A DNA stretch of 51,065 nt from Coprobacillus sp. CAG:826 (GCA_000437235.1 FR897033.1:1-51065), one strand, 5' to 3'. Shown: positions 8,298 to 18,700, numbered from the stretch's first letter. The notes: a model not told the origin generated them from the sequence alone. Made by a program: numbers and translations.

Positions 8298-9143
8298 TTA
8301 TGCAGCGGTTTCTTCTGTGAAGTCAGCAAGATTTGGCTTACTGAATTTAGCATCGTTTAAATGAACATTCATTTTGCTGCTTGCAGTAATGGTCACTCCA
8401 CCATCTCCAGCTTTTATACTAGCTTTAACTTCACTCTCTAAAGAAGAGATAATGTAGTTATCAAATTGAACTTTTATTAAAGAATTACCTTTGGTGGAAA
8501 CTTTAGAGCCTTGAAGTTCTACGCTGGTGTTAATAGAAGCTTTTTGTGTAATGCCTAAGTTTCCATCTCCAGTAGAAGTATAAGTTACAGAAGGAGTGCC
8601 AAAGTCAATTTCTTGACCTGCAACTTTTGTTTTTGCTTCTTCATATTGATCTAAGTTTAAGTAAGCTTTCCCAGATAAAATATTATAAACTTCATTTAAA
8701 GATTTTCCTAATGCTTCAGCAAAGTTAAAATCATTAATTTCAACAGTGATTTTTGTATAAGTTTTTTCATCATCAAGTTCGGAAACAGTGTAGAAGGTGT
8801 TGTCTTCAAGATACATCCACACTTTTACCTCAGCATCTTCTTCAAAGCCTACCATTTTAGAAGACATATAGAATTGGAAGTTTTCTAAATCAACGCTGAT
8901 GAGTGAAGTGAGAGAACTAGATTCTGTATCTGAAGCGCTTCCACTCTTTTTATTCATTTCCATAGAAATATCTTCATCAATATAGAATTTCTTTGGAAGC
9001 TCGAATTCTTTTGATTCTTGGACTTCAGTAATTTTTTGTGCTCTTTGTTTAGCAACTTCAGGTTTAACTGTTTGACCACCGCAACTAGCAAGTCCTAAAA
9101 TTGTGATAACAGGTAAAAGCATTTTCTTTGTAATTTTTTTCAT
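8298..9143 (-). CDS. Secreted lipoprotein, function unknown
   Basis: The 281-aa protein has a clear lipoprotein signal: basic MKKITKK, a hydrophobic core, and lipobox LASC with Cys at 21. The mature part alternates short hydrophobic and charged strands (FQFYMSSKM, VKVWMYLEDNTFYTV, LIKVQFDNYI), suggesting a mainly beta structure. It shows a layout like small LolA- or LppX-like lipid-binding folds, but no motif proves that. GGGG lies eight bases before the ATG. It has a promoter upstream and a strong terminator downstream, so it appears monocistronic. Confidence 0.7.
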   Translation of the reverse strand: MKKITKKMLLPVITILGLASCGGQTVKPEVAKQRAQKITEVQESKEFELPKKFYIDEDISMEMNKKSGSASDTESSSLTSLISVDLENFQFYMSSKMVGFEEDAEVKVWMYLEDNTFYTVSELDDEKTYTKITVEINDFNFAEALGKSLNEVYNILSGKAYLNLDQYEEAKTKVAGQEIDFGTPSVTYTSTGDGNLGITQKASINTSVELQGSKVSTKGNSLIKVQFDNYIISSLESEVKASIKAGDGGVTITASSKMNVHLNDAKFSKPNLADFTEETAA

Positions 9144-9192
9144 TTTTCATTTCCCCTTTTCATATCAATTGTATGATTAAATTACAATAACC

Positions 9193-9221
9193 ATTATAGC
9201 AAACTCATAAAAAATTATTAA
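9193..9221 (-). promoter_or_regulatory. Possible promoter of the second lipoprotein gene
   Basis: On the minus strand TTAATA, 17 bases, then a perfect TATAAT, about 50 bases before the start codon. The rest of the 297-base gap up to 9440 holds only the terminator of the upstream surface-protein gene and AT-rich sequence. Confidence 0.4.
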
Positions 9222-9361
9222 TAGATATAGAAGAAAAAAATAAAAAAATTTTAGACAAAGCAGCAGAAGTGTAACAAAAAACAATTTTTTTGAATTGAGC
9301 GCACGCTTTACTAGTGCGTATAGAACGCAACTTCCTAAAAAGTAAAAACAAAATAAATTAG

Positions 9362-9394
9362 GTAAAAAGAAAAGCACCACCATAAAGGGTGCTT
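9362..9394 (-). terminator. Terminator of the surface-protein gene
   Basis: On the minus strand AAGCACC and GGTGCTT pair around a 9-base loop and are followed by TTCTTTTT. Confidence 0.75.
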
Positions 9395-9440
9395 CCTTAT
9401 AAATATCGGTAGATTTATTTGAATAATTCAATCAATATAA

Positions 9441-11228
9441 TTAAATCTCTAATTTACGCTTGTTAAAGAAATAATAACCAATAATTGATATGAATCCTAG
9501 AGCTACTACTAAAATCACAAAAGATACGTTGTTATTTGTAATATTTGCAGAGTTAAATTTAGCAGATTGACTTTCAAGCTTTGCTTTTTGTGCCATTGCC
9601 GCTAAATAGTTTACGCGATCACCAATAGTGGTTTCGTTTTCCTCATCAATAATTTCATTTTCATAACCACTAGCTAGGATTTGATATTCTAAATAATTAG
9701 CAGATTTATCACACCAGTAACCTGCTTCACGATTTTTGAAGTAAGTAATAACAGCATTCTTTCTTTGTTCTTCAGTAATGCCTTCTGTTTTAAAGGTAAT
9801 GGTATCTGTTTCTAAAGTTAAGATAGAAACACCAGTTTCGGTAGCGGTAGCTTCGACATCGAAACCTAAATATGGAACGCCTTCTTCCGTAGCGTTATGA
9901 GCAGGTAACTTAAGTGTTTCTCCTTTAATATGGGCTTGAATGGTCTTAGGGAAGAATGAACAATCAAATAATTCGCCAGATTGAGAATAAGGTTTATATG
10001 TACCTGAAATATAATCATCTAAATAAATAATTTTTGTAAAAGTATTAGCAATTTTGATTTGCATTCTATCATAGGATTTAGATGCATCAATGGTAAATTT
10101 ATAGAAATAATCGGTGATTTTAATAGTGTCCACTGGGACATTATCAATATCAGTTGCGTTTGGATTATCAAACTTAGAAGACCATCGGTGAATAGCGATA
10201 CCATTTTCAACCCAACGGCTATCATTAAAGGTAACATAGATTTCAAAGTCTTCAGCTTCTTCGTATTTTGCATATAAATTTAAAGAATCTTCAGCGGTGC
10301 CACCCGTATAAAGAGTTTCAAAAATTGGATCTAAATACCAACCTACAAGTCGATAGCCTTCTTTTTCAAAGAATGTAGGTTGAAACAGATTGTTTTTTAA
10401 TACTTTTCTTTTTCCTAATAACTTTTTTCCATCGTAGTAATTAATCGTTGCATACTCAGGAGCAATGAGATTGTAGGTCTTGTTTTCATTTTGCGTTCCA
10501 ACAAGTATTACATCTTGATCAAGCACCGTATTTGCATCAAATAGAACTGACTGAATAGCAGTCGCTTGGTCAGCAGTGCCATCATTAATAACAATTAGGT
10601 CATAGCCATAAGAAACATCAATAGGAATTTCATAATAACCATTTTCATTTTTAGTTAAGGCTTCTCCAGGCCATGCAGTTTTTTCTTGATCATCATATTG
10701 ACATTTAAAATAAATATAAGGTTTGTTACCAAAAATAGAACCACTGTCATTTAAATAGAAAGTATAATCCGTAGAGTAATCGAATAACCCATAAAGCTTA
10801 AGAGCATCTTCTCCTTCTTCAAGAAGAGTACCTTTTACAAAAGGTGTGGTAAAAGTATCATCAGTATACCAGCCATCAAAACGACCAACCAAAGGATATC
10901 CTAACTTAACCCATGCATTTTCATCAAAGTGGAAAAAGGGAAGATCAACAGGTTCCCCTACAACTTCAGAATATGAGTGATAAAGGCATTCATAGTTTCC
11001 ATATTTTTCATACATTTCTTTAAATTGAGGAATATAATAATTGACTGTACGATTAGTAACTTGCTTAGCATTTAATGCATTTTTATGTAGAAAAGTAGTC
11101 TCATCTTTTAAAACTGGAGTAGTTTCTTCACTACCATAAGCTTTTACATGCACATTTTTTTGAATAGAACTGCCTAATAAAGTTAATGTGGCAAAAGTCA
11201 TTAAGGCGATTTTTGTGTAATTTTTCAT
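9441..11228 (-). CDS. Large surface protein with InlB-like repeats and a starch-binding-like module
   Basis: The 595-aa protein has an N-terminal signal peptide (to about residue 34) and a C-terminal hydrophobic segment followed by NKRKLEI, so it is probably held in the membrane by its tail. Two short modules look like InlB B-repeats: GWYTDDTFTTPFVKGT and GWYLDPIFETLYTGG followed by LYAKYE. Between them, YIYFKCQYDDQEKTAWPGE and the following GYYEIPI strand resemble starch-binding module CBM26. A second similar strand set follows around IYVTFNDSRW. No catalytic domain is seen, so binding to a glycan or matrix is more likely than hydrolysis. The start is eight codons inside the longest frame: AGGAGG lies inside that extension, eight bases before this ATG. 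Confidence 0.65.
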   Translation of the reverse strand: MKNYTKIALMTFATLTLLGSSIQKNVHVKAYGSEETTPVLKDETTFLHKNALNAKQVTNRTVNYYIPQFKEMYEKYGNYECLYHSYSEVVGEPVDLPFFHFDENAWVKLGYPLVGRFDGWYTDDTFTTPFVKGTLLEEGEDALKLYGLFDYSTDYTFYLNDSGSIFGNKPYIYFKCQYDDQEKTAWPGEALTKNENGYYEIPIDVSYGYDLIVINDGTADQATAIQSVLFDANTVLDQDVILVGTQNENKTYNLIAPEYATINYYDGKKLLGKRKVLKNNLFQPTFFEKEGYRLVGWYLDPIFETLYTGGTAEDSLNLYAKYEEAEDFEIYVTFNDSRWVENGIAIHRWSSKFDNPNATDIDNVPVDTIKITDYFYKFTIDASKSYDRMQIKIANTFTKIIYLDDYISGTYKPYSQSGELFDCSFFPKTIQAHIKGETLKLPAHNATEEGVPYLGFDVEATATETGVSILTLETDTITFKTEGITEEQRKNAVITYFKNREAGYWCDKSANYLEYQILASGYENEIIDEENETTIGDRVNYLAAMAQKAKLESQSAKFNSANITNNNVSFVILVVALGFISIIGYYFFNKRKLEI

Positions 11229-11249
11229 TATTTTTGACCTCCTATGCAT

Positions 11250-11266
11250 CACGCTAAAAAAGCGTG
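11250..11266 (-). promoter_or_regulatory. 5'-end hairpin of the surface-protein mRNA
   Basis: CACGCT and AGCGTG arms with a 5-base loop. The hairpin begins almost at the predicted transcription start and ends before the AGGAGG site. It may protect the 5' end of the mRNA. Confidence 0.4.
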
Positions 11267-11273
11267 TAAGTTA

Positions 11274-11302
11274 ATAATATATGGAACTATGTCATTTTTC
11301 AA
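11274..11302 (-). promoter_or_regulatory. Promoter of the surface-protein gene
   Basis: On the minus strand TTGAAA, exactly 17 bases, TATTAT. The start would fall near 11267, about 40 bases before the ATG. Confidence 0.6.
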
Positions 11303-11405
11303 CTAAAATGTAAAAAAATTCATTAATGGTTAATTTATTGTTTAAAGCTCTTAAGAAAAAATCAATGTGTTTTAGCTATTTAATAGCAATATATAAAGAA
11401 AAAGA

Positions 11406-11433
11406 TTGCATTCTTCTTTTAGCGGATTAAAAT
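11406..11433 (+). promoter_or_regulatory. Promoter of the ion transporter gene
   Basis: TTGCAT, 16 bases, TAAAAT, ending about 28 bases before the start codon. A 13-base palindrome, GCTATT-t-AATAGC at 11375-11387, lies just upstream. Confidence 0.45.
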
Positions 11434-11461
11434 GAATAGTTGATTGAAAGAGGAGAGAAGT

Positions 11462-12760
11462 ATGCTAGCAATAACGTTATCTTGTATTGTCTTTATAATT
11501 ATGATTTTAGCCATCTTATTCTTCCCCTCTATTCAGATAAAAAGGGTAAAGATATCAACGTATTGGATAATTCCTTTTGTTGGTGCGTTGATTCTAATTA
11601 TATTTAAACAAGTCAATATAAAAGAAGTGATTGAAACTAGTTTTCATTCTTCAAGTATGAATCCTTTTAAGATACTTCTATTATTTTTATCAATGACATT
11701 ATTGTCGATTTTCCTTGATGAAGTTGGTTTTTTTCGTTATTTAGCTTTTCGCTTATTAAAAAATGCGACACAAAATCAAATTCAGCTTTTTATTATTTTA
11801 TATATCGTTGTTTCTTTTTTAACGGTGTTTACTTCGAATGATATTATCATTTTGACTTTTACACCTTTTATTTGCTATTTTTCAAAGCATGCGCATATTG
11901 ATCCAATTCCCTATTTAATTTCGGAATTTGTAGCCGCTAATACAATGAGCATGATGTTAATGATTGGAAATCCAACGAACATTTATATAGCAACTTCTTA
12001 TGGCATTAACTTTATGGAATATTTAAAAGTTATGGCACTTCCAACGATAAGCGCTTCAGTTGTGGCATTTTTAATTTTATTTATATTGTTTTATAAAAAA
12101 TTAAAAGTAAAAGCGAAAATAGAGATTGATGAAGTAAAAATAGAAAAGAAAGCCTTTATGATAAATGGACTCCTTCATTTATGTGCTTGTACAATATTAT
12201 TAACAATAGCGGCTTATATTCATATTGAAATGTGGCTCATTAGTGCGCTTTCTGCCTGCTCTTTAATGATAAGTACACTTATCATTTCATGGATAAAGAA
12301 AGATAAATCACATGAATTATTACTCGCTATCAAAAGACTTCCTTGGGAACTGATTCCGTTTTTGCTTTCCATGTTTATTATTGTTTTTTCACTCAAACAA
12401 AGTGGCTTTACGAATACAATTTATCAATTATTCAATAAAGGAAATCCTTTATTTCTTTATGGATACTCTTCTTTTTTCTTAGCGAATATCATGAACAACA
12501 TTCCGATGAGTGTATTTTATTGCTCCGTGATGGAATCATTAGAAGGAGCAAGTTTAAATCAAGCTATATTTGCGACGATTATGGGCTCTAATTTAGGTGC
12601 TTATTTAACACCGATTGGTGCATTAGCAGGCATTATGTTTTCTAATCTACTAAAAAAACATGAAGTGAAGTTTTCTTTCCTTCAATTCATGGGTTATGGC
12701 ATTTTAATTTCAATTCCTACTATTTCTGTAGGGTTATTGATATTGAGCTTTATTCTTTAA
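11462..12760 (+). CDS. ArsB/NhaD-type (SLC13-like) ion transporter
   Basis: The 432-aa, very hydrophobic protein has about 11-12 membrane segments. It carries hallmarks of the ion transporter superfamily: TSNDIIILTFTPF, the first hairpin motif GNPTNIYIATSYG, and the second motif MGSNLGAYLTPIGALAGI near the C-terminus. Relatives move arsenite, Na+/H+ or dicarboxylates, and the sequence does not decide between these. No arsR or arsenate reductase lies nearby, which argues mildly against an arsenic role. The start is six codons inside the longest frame, because the outer TTG overlaps the AGAGGAGAG ribosome binding site. Its stop codon abuts that of the convergent rsuA with no gap. Confidence 0.82.
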   Translation: MLAITLSCIVFIIMILAILFFPSIQIKRVKISTYWIIPFVGALILIIFKQVNIKEVIETSFHSSSMNPFKILLLFLSMTLLSIFLDEVGFFRYLAFRLLKNATQNQIQLFIILYIVVSFLTVFTSNDIIILTFTPFICYFSKHAHIDPIPYLISEFVAANTMSMMLMIGNPTNIYIATSYGINFMEYLKVMALPTISASVVAFLILFILFYKKLKVKAKIEIDEVKIEKKAFMINGLLHLCACTILLTIAAYIHIEMWLISALSACSLMISTLIISWIKKDKSHELLLAIKRLPWELIPFLLSMFIIVFSLKQSGFTNTIYQLFNKGNPLFLYGYSSFFLANIMNNIPMSVFYCSVMESLEGASLNQAIFATIMGSNLGAYLTPIGALAGIMFSNLLKKHEVKFSFLQFMGYGILISIPTISVGLLILSFIL

Positions 12761-13459
12761 TTAGCGCATATGTTTTAAAAGCGCTTCAATTTCTTCATCC
12801 GTTAAGGAGCGATATTCTCCTTCTTTTAAGTCGCCAAGCGTTAAAGTGTCCATACGTTCACGGTGTAAATCAATGACATAATATCCTAAGGCTTCAAACA
12901 TCCTTTTAATTTGGTGATATTTTCCTTCTTTTAAAATGACGTGTGCTTGGGTTTCATTAATAATCGTAAGTTGGCTAGGTAAACATTGATAGCCATCATC
13001 TAAAGTAATTCCTTTTAAAAATAATTCAGGAAGTTCTTTTTTTAATGGGTGATTCACGGTGACTAAATATTCTTTTTCCACATGGGAAACAGGGGATAAC
13101 AAAAAATGCGATAATTTTCCATTATCTAAAATTAACATTAAACCCGTTGTGTCTTTATCTAAACGTCCACAAGGTGATAAATTACGATAAGGTTCATGAA
13201 TTAAATCTAAAACCGTAGGCGTAAAAGCGTCTTCAGTGGCCGAAAGATATCCTTTGGGTTTATTTAAAAGAAAATAATGAAACTCTTGATAATCAATTTT
13301 TTGATGGTTAACGGTGACAGTCATTTCGATTTCATCTACTTGAAAAGCAGGTGAAGTGATGATTTTTCCATCAATTTCCACAACTTTCGATTTTAAAAGA
13401 TCTTTAACTTCTTTTCGAGTGCCTAATCCTGCATGTGCTAAAAAACGATCTAATCTCAT
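12761..13459 (-). CDS. rsuA: 16S rRNA pseudouridine synthase RsuA
   Basis: The 232-aa enzyme converts U516-type uridine in 16S rRNA to pseudouridine. An N-terminal S4 RNA-binding domain (RLDRFLAHAGLGTRKEV) is followed by the synthase core. The catalytic Asp is in GRLDKDTTGL (Asp at about 101), with the RsuA-type HVEKEYLV segment and the C-terminal EGKYHQIKRMFEALG motif. The S4 start RLDRFL fixes the true ATG 12 codons inside the longest frame, with AAGGATGGGA upstream. RluB/RluE-type relatives are the alternative, but the YRSLTDEEI ending fits RsuA. The gene is convergent with the transporter, and stop codons abut. Confidence 0.88.
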   Translation of the reverse strand: MRLDRFLAHAGLGTRKEVKDLLKSKVVEIDGKIITSPAFQVDEIEMTVTVNHQKIDYQEFHYFLLNKPKGYLSATEDAFTPTVLDLIHEPYRNLSPCGRLDKDTTGLMLILDNGKLSHFLLSPVSHVEKEYLVTVNHPLKKELPELFLKGITLDDGYQCLPSQLTIINETQAHVILKEGKYHQIKRMFEALGYYVIDLHRERMDTLTLGDLKEGEYRSLTDEEIEALLKHMR

Positions 13460-13556
13460 GACGCTTCCCATCCTTATAACACTATTATAAAGCAAATATG
13501 AGAATAAAAAAATAAAGATATCAAATACTAATAGCGATTAGAAAGGAGATAATTTT

Positions 13557-13871
13557 ATGCCACATTTAAAATGTTATGAAAAAGGATGTGCTTCTAACCA
13601 CTGTACACATTGTGTACTTTCAAGAATTCATGTAGGGAGTAGTGCGTTATGCGAATCGTTCTCTCAACGCACAAAAGAAAACGAGCATCAAGCGGAATTC
13701 GAATTTGAATTCGCCCAAGATTTAGAAATGGCAACGCGTTTAGATGGTCATAATGTTCATTGTGATAATCGCATGTGCCGTTTTCAAGAATCAGGTGCAT
13801 GTCATCATGAACATGTCCGTATTGAAGGCGTCCCACAAGGACCAATATGCGCTAGTTTTCTTCCGCGGTAA
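13557..13871 (+). CDS. DUF1540-type protein with two cysteine clusters
   Basis: The 104-aa, Cys- and His-rich protein is made of two copies of a DUF1540-like motif. The first is CYEKGC...HCTHC...HVGSSALCESF, the second CDNRMC...GACHHEHVRIEGV...ICASF, separated by a Glu/Phe-rich linker. DUF1540 domains probably bind a metal through these Cys. They are common in Clostridia and spore formers but have no firm function. AAAGGAG precedes the ATG. The 3' end overlaps the 3' end of the convergent symporter gene by 20 bases. Confidence 0.85.
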   Translation: MPHLKCYEKGCASNHCTHCVLSRIHVGSSALCESFSQRTKENEHQAEFEFEFAQDLEMATRLDGHNVHCDNRMCRFQESGACHHEHVRIEGVPQGPICASFLPR

Positions 13872-15138
13872 CTTTTAGATAAATTTGGGCAGAAATCGTT
13901 CCAATTAAGCCGATAATAGGAAGGAAAACCATGGTAATCAAACGGAACGTTAATTCAGGATGATTACCGGGATTAGCGCCATCTTGATAACCGGAGAAAG
14001 AAGAAATTAACATTAAAAGAAGAGCGGCAATAATTAAAGAAAGTCTTCTAGCAAAGCTGGAAATAGACATTAATACAGCTTCTCTTCGCACATGATATTT
14101 TTGATAATCTCGATCAATAATTTCCGCCATCATTAAATCAGGCGTAATTAAAATTCCTCCTAAACAAGGAGCGGCAAGCAAAACGGCAATCAAAGTTGTC
14201 CAAAAGTTAAAAGCAGAAGCTAAAACAAAAATAACAAGAGGAAGTAAACGGAAAGACCATAGGTAAGCATATCTATGGCCTTTTTTCTTAATTACACGGG
14301 TCCAGCCTTTTAAAGAAAAGAATAATAAAACGAAAGCAACACCAGTTACAATGGATTGTTGGATGCCATTAATTTTTAAAGTGTATTTCATTAGAAATGG
14401 CAGAATGGTGACGAGTGTCCCTAAAATAATTAAGAAGGAAGCATTGGACAAAAGATACCATATAAAACCTTTGTTTTTAAAAGCCGCTTTCCAAGTAGAA
14501 GCAAAAGAAAATTTTTGTTTTGTCCCAATATCACGATTGGTGGGTTCGCTAACATTCATTAAAGAAACCATAATGATTAAAATCGAGATGGCACTAAAAA
14601 TAGCGCATGTAGTTAAATAACCTAATTTTTCTTTTAATATTGGAGCGGATAAAAAAACAATTCCCGTTCCTAATATTTCAAAAATATGTTTGTAAGACGA
14701 TGCAGAAGTTCTTTCTTCTTCACTTAAAAAGATGGCAGGATACAAAGCATTATAATTTACATACATTAAAGAAGAGAAATTATCAAACATCGTTGTGATA
14801 AAAATATAATATAAAAAGAATTGGGTAGAAGAAAGATTCATTTCGCTATCCACTGCGAAGGTAAATAAAAAAGAAACGCAAAATAAAGGGAGCCCAAAAA
14901 CGAGCCAAGTTTTTCTTTTTCCTGTTTTAAAAGCAAACTTATCGGATAAATAACCGAAGAAAAGATCATTTAAACCATCAAAGCAAAGAAAAATAACTTT
15001 GGCTAAACTTGCTTGTTGTAGTGTAATTAATGCTGCTTCATCTACATAATAAGAATAATTATAACTAGAAAACATTTGGTTGATTAAAGTTAGACCTAAA
15101 AGAATGCATGCGTAGAAGATAATTTTTTTCTTGTTCAT
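13852..15138 (-). CDS. GPH-type (MFS) sugar:cation symporter
   Basis: The 428-aa membrane protein has 12 predicted helices and the first-half loop DGLNDLFFGYLSDKFAFKTGKRK, which matches the glycoside-pentoside-hexuronide (melibiose-type) symporters. TGKRK after helix 2-3 is the family's basic loop. No glycosidase or sugar regulator is adjacent, so the substrate cannot be inferred. AAGGAGG lies four bases before the ATG. The gene is transcribed alone, divergent from pth. Confidence 0.8.
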   Translation of the reverse strand: MNKKKIIFYACILLGLTLINQMFSSYNYSYYVDEAALITLQQASLAKVIFLCFDGLNDLFFGYLSDKFAFKTGKRKTWLVFGLPLFCVSFLFTFAVDSEMNLSSTQFFLYYIFITTMFDNFSSLMYVNYNALYPAIFLSEEERTSASSYKHIFEILGTGIVFLSAPILKEKLGYLTTCAIFSAISILIIMVSLMNVSEPTNRDIGTKQKFSFASTWKAAFKNKGFIWYLLSNASFLIILGTLVTILPFLMKYTLKINGIQQSIVTGVAFVLLFFSLKGWTRVIKKKGHRYAYLWSFRLLPLVIFVLASAFNFWTTLIAVLLAAPCLGGILITPDLMMAEIIDRDYQKYHVRREAVLMSISSFARRLSLIIAALLLMLISSFSGYQDGANPGNHPELTFRLITMVFLPIIGLIGTISAQIYLKVTAEEN

Positions 15139-15162
15139 AGGGCCTCCTTTTATATCTATCTA

Positions 15163-15171
15163 TGTTATAAT
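15163..15171 (+). promoter_or_regulatory. Extended -10 promoter for pth-mfd
   Basis: TGTTATAAT is a perfect extended -10 element. No convincing -35 is seen 17 bases upstream. The start would lie just before the AAGGGG ribosome binding site of pth. Confidence 0.55.
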
Positions 15172-15196
15172 ATGCTCATATTAAGGGGATATAGTC

Positions 15197-15748
15197 GTGA
15201 AATTAATTGTTGGTTTAGGAAATCCGGGAAAAGAATATGAAAAAACAAGACATAACATGGGCTTTATGGCGCTTGATGCCTTTGCTGATGTTATGCAAGT
15301 GGATATCGATAAAGAATCTTTTCATGGAATATATGGTCGTCTACGCTTAGAAGATGAAGATTGGCTTTTATTAAAGCCATTAACCTTTATGAATCTTTCG
15401 GGTCAATCGGTAAGAGAAATTGCTGATTATTTTAAAATCAATGTGAATGATATTGTGGTTATCTATGATGAAATGGCCCTTCCACCAGGAAAAATTCGTT
15501 TACGTGAAAAAGGATCTAGTGGTGGACATAAAGGAATGCAAAGTATTATTGACCATTTTAAAAATGACCAAATTAAAAGAATTCGTATAGGGATTGGCGA
15601 ACCAACCTATAATGTAGTTGATTATGTTTTAGGAAAACCAAGTCCTGAAGATCAAAAAGAAATCGATCAAGCGATACAGAAAACTGTAGAAGCTTTAAAG
15701 ATGATTGTACGTCAAGATTTTAAGCACGCGATGTCGAAATATAACTAG
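15197..15748 (+). CDS. pth: Peptidyl-tRNA hydrolase
   Basis: The 183-aa enzyme releases tRNA from peptidyl-tRNA that dropped off the ribosome. Catalytic residues are visible: Asn9 in GLGNPG and His19 in TRHNMG. The family motifs KPLTFMNLSGQSV, YDEMALPPGKIRLR and GGHKGMQSI are also present. It starts at GTG, eight bases after AAGGGG. It is followed after 11 bases by mfd, the standard Firmicutes order, and both probably share one transcript. Confidence 0.97.
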   Translation: MKLIVGLGNPGKEYEKTRHNMGFMALDAFADVMQVDIDKESFHGIYGRLRLEDEDWLLLKPLTFMNLSGQSVREIADYFKINVNDIVVIYDEMALPPGKIRLREKGSSGGHKGMQSIIDHFKNDQIKRIRIGIGEPTYNVVDYVLGKPSPEDQKEIDQAIQKTVEALKMIVRQDFKHAMSKYN

Positions 15749-15759
15749 GAAGTGAGAAC

Positions 15760-18700
15760 TTGAAAGCCTTATTTCAAATACTAGAAAAAAGTCAAGCCGT
15801 AGGGTCCCTTTTATCGAAAAAGGGATTTTTTGCGGTGGATGATACATTAGGTGTGAGCTTATTAGTGGCTACAGCGTATCAACATCAAAAAGAAGGGTAT
15901 AACATTGTAGCTTCTAATCTTTATCATGCTCAAAAAATATATGATTTACTTTCTAATTTTGTAGGAGAAGAAAATTGTTTATTTTTCCCCGTGGATGAAA
16001 TGCTACGGGTAGAAGCTGTTTCCGCTTCGAAAGAAATGCTTGCGCAGCGACTTTACGTTATGAACGAATTATTAAAAAATCCTAAAAAGATTTTAATTAC
16101 TCACGTTGCAGCAGCGACTCGCTATGTGCCTAAAAAAGAACTTTATGAAGAAAGTTGCTTGCATTTTCAAGTAGGTAATCATGTTTCTTTAGAAGAAATT
16201 CGGTTAAAACTCATTCATATGGGATATGAAAAAGTAAATAAAATTGATCAAAGTTTACAATTCGCCATTCGTGGTGACATTTTAGATATTTTTAGTGTGA
16301 ACATGGATTTACCTTTGCGTATTGAATTTTTTGATGATGAAATTGAAAGCATTCGTTTATTTGATATCCCTACTCAATGCTCCAAAGAAACAAGAGACAG
16401 TGTCGATGTTTTACCTGCTTCTGATTTACTTTTTAACGAAGAAGAAAAAGAGCAAATTAAAACTAAATTATTAGAACGACTTACTTTAGATCAAGCATCT
16501 CTAGATGAAGAAAAACAACTACTTTTAAAACAAAAAGTGGAATTAGATATGGATAATTTATCTTATAACGTTGTTAAATCAACGCTTTATCCTTATTATG
16601 GTTATTTACAAAACGAACATTATTCCATTTTAGATTACGCTTCAAGTAGTGTGACTTTAATTGTAGATGAAAGAGCGTGTGTCCAATCTTCTAATACATT
16701 ATTAGAAGAAGAAGCTCATTATTTTATAGAAGCTTATGAAGAAGGAAGAAGTCTAAGAAAATTAAGCATGTATCAAGATTTTTCTCGCCTTCTTACCCAT
16801 TATCATTATTTAAAAACATCATCCTTAGTGGAAAGTGATGAGCAAATTTCTTTCTCTTTACGTCCCATTTTAGCAGGAGAAGGAACCTTTAAAGGGGCAA
16901 GACTATTAATTGAATCCTATTTAAAAACCGTAAAGAAAATTTTAATCGTACTTTCTAGCGCTCAACAAAAAGAAGCGATTTCTGATGTGTTAAATGAAAT
17001 GAATGTACCTTTTGATGTTTTAGATGATGATGGCTCTTTACCAAAAGAACAAGTGGGTATTCTATTAGGGAATATGGAAAGTGGCTTTGAATTAGTAGAA
17101 GAAAGTATTGCGGTGCTAACAAGCCATGAATTGTTTGGCTATCGTAATCATGTGTCTCGTTTTTTAAGTCGTTATAAAGAAGCAACGATTTTAAAATCGT
17201 ATGAAGAATTAGAAGTGGGCGATTATGTTGTTCATGAACAAAATGGTATTGGCCAATTTTTAGGTATTCGCACTTTATTAGTGGATGGAATTCACCGTGA
17301 TTATCTTCATATTGCCTATGCTGGAACGGATGTTTTATATGTTCCTTTAGAGCAGTTTAAATTAGTAAGAAAATATGTGGGTAAAGATGGTGCGCGTCCA
17401 AAACTCAATCGTCTTGGTTCAACCGAATGGGAAAAGACCAAAAGGCGAATTAAAGAACGCGTAAATGATATGGCGGAAAGATTAATTCTTCTTTATGCCA
17501 AACGTCTTGAAGTACAAGGCTTTGCTTTTAAAGAGGATGATGAATTTCAAAAAGCTTTTGAAAGTCAATTTCCTTTTGAATTAACCATAGATCAAGAAAG
17601 ATCATTAAAAGAAATTAAAGAAGATATGGAAAAGCCTATTCCAATGGACCGCTTATTATGTGGAGACGTTGGCTTTGGTAAAACAGAAATTGCTTTTCGT
17701 GCCGCTTTTAAAGCAATATTAAGTGGAAAACAGGTAGGATTACTTTGTCCCACCACTCTTTTAGCAAGACAACATTATGAAAGAGCGTTAGATCGTTTTA
17801 GCATGTTTGGTGTAAAGATAGCCATTCTTTCTCGTTTAGTGCCAGAATCGACACAAAAACAATACTTAAAACAAATTGAAGAAGGAAAAATTCATCTTAT
17901 CATTGGTACCCATCGCTTACTTTCAAAAGAAATTAAATTCCATGATTTAGGCCTTTTAATCGTTGATGAAGAACAACGTTTTGGTGTGGAACAAAAAGAA
18001 AGAATTAAAGAATTAAAAAGTAACGTCGATGTTTTAACCTTAACGGCAACTCCAATTCCTAGAACCTTACAAATGTCTCTAGTCGGCATTCGTCAATTAT
18101 CACAACTCAATAGTGCCCCTACGAATCGTATGCCGATTCAAACCTATGTTGTACCATTTAAAGTGAGCATGATTCGCGAATTAATGGAAAGAGAATTAGC
18201 AAGAAAAGGACAAGTGTTCTATCTTCATAATCAAGTTTCTACTATTTATAGTACGGCTAGAAAAATTCAAGAGATGATTCCAGATGCGCATATTGGGGTA
18301 GTTCATGGACAAATGGATCGAGAAATGATTGAAGATGTCATGACCCATTTTTATCATGGTGAATTGGATATTTTAGTTTGTACTTCCATTATTGAAACGG
18401 GGATTGATATTGCGAATGCGAATATGATTTTAATTGAAGACGCCGATCATTTTGGTTTATCACAACTTTATCAAATTAAAGGTCGAGTGGGTAGAGGAAA
18501 TCGTATTGCTTACGCCTATTTAATGTATAAACCTAATAAATCACTATCAGAAGTGGCTCAAAAGCGTCTAAAAGCCATTCAAGACTTTACCGAACTGGGA
18601 AGCGGATATCGTATTGCCCAACGTGATTTAATGATTCGTGGAGCGGGCGATATTTTAGGAGCAGAACAAGCGGGCTTTATTGATTCGGTTGGTATGGATA

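Noticed and set aside
9177..9431. Minus-strand frame of 84 hydrophobic residues
   Set aside because: It starts at TTG with no ribosome binding site, is low complexity (Phe/Leu/Ile from AT-rich DNA) and contains the terminator of the upstream surface-protein gene.
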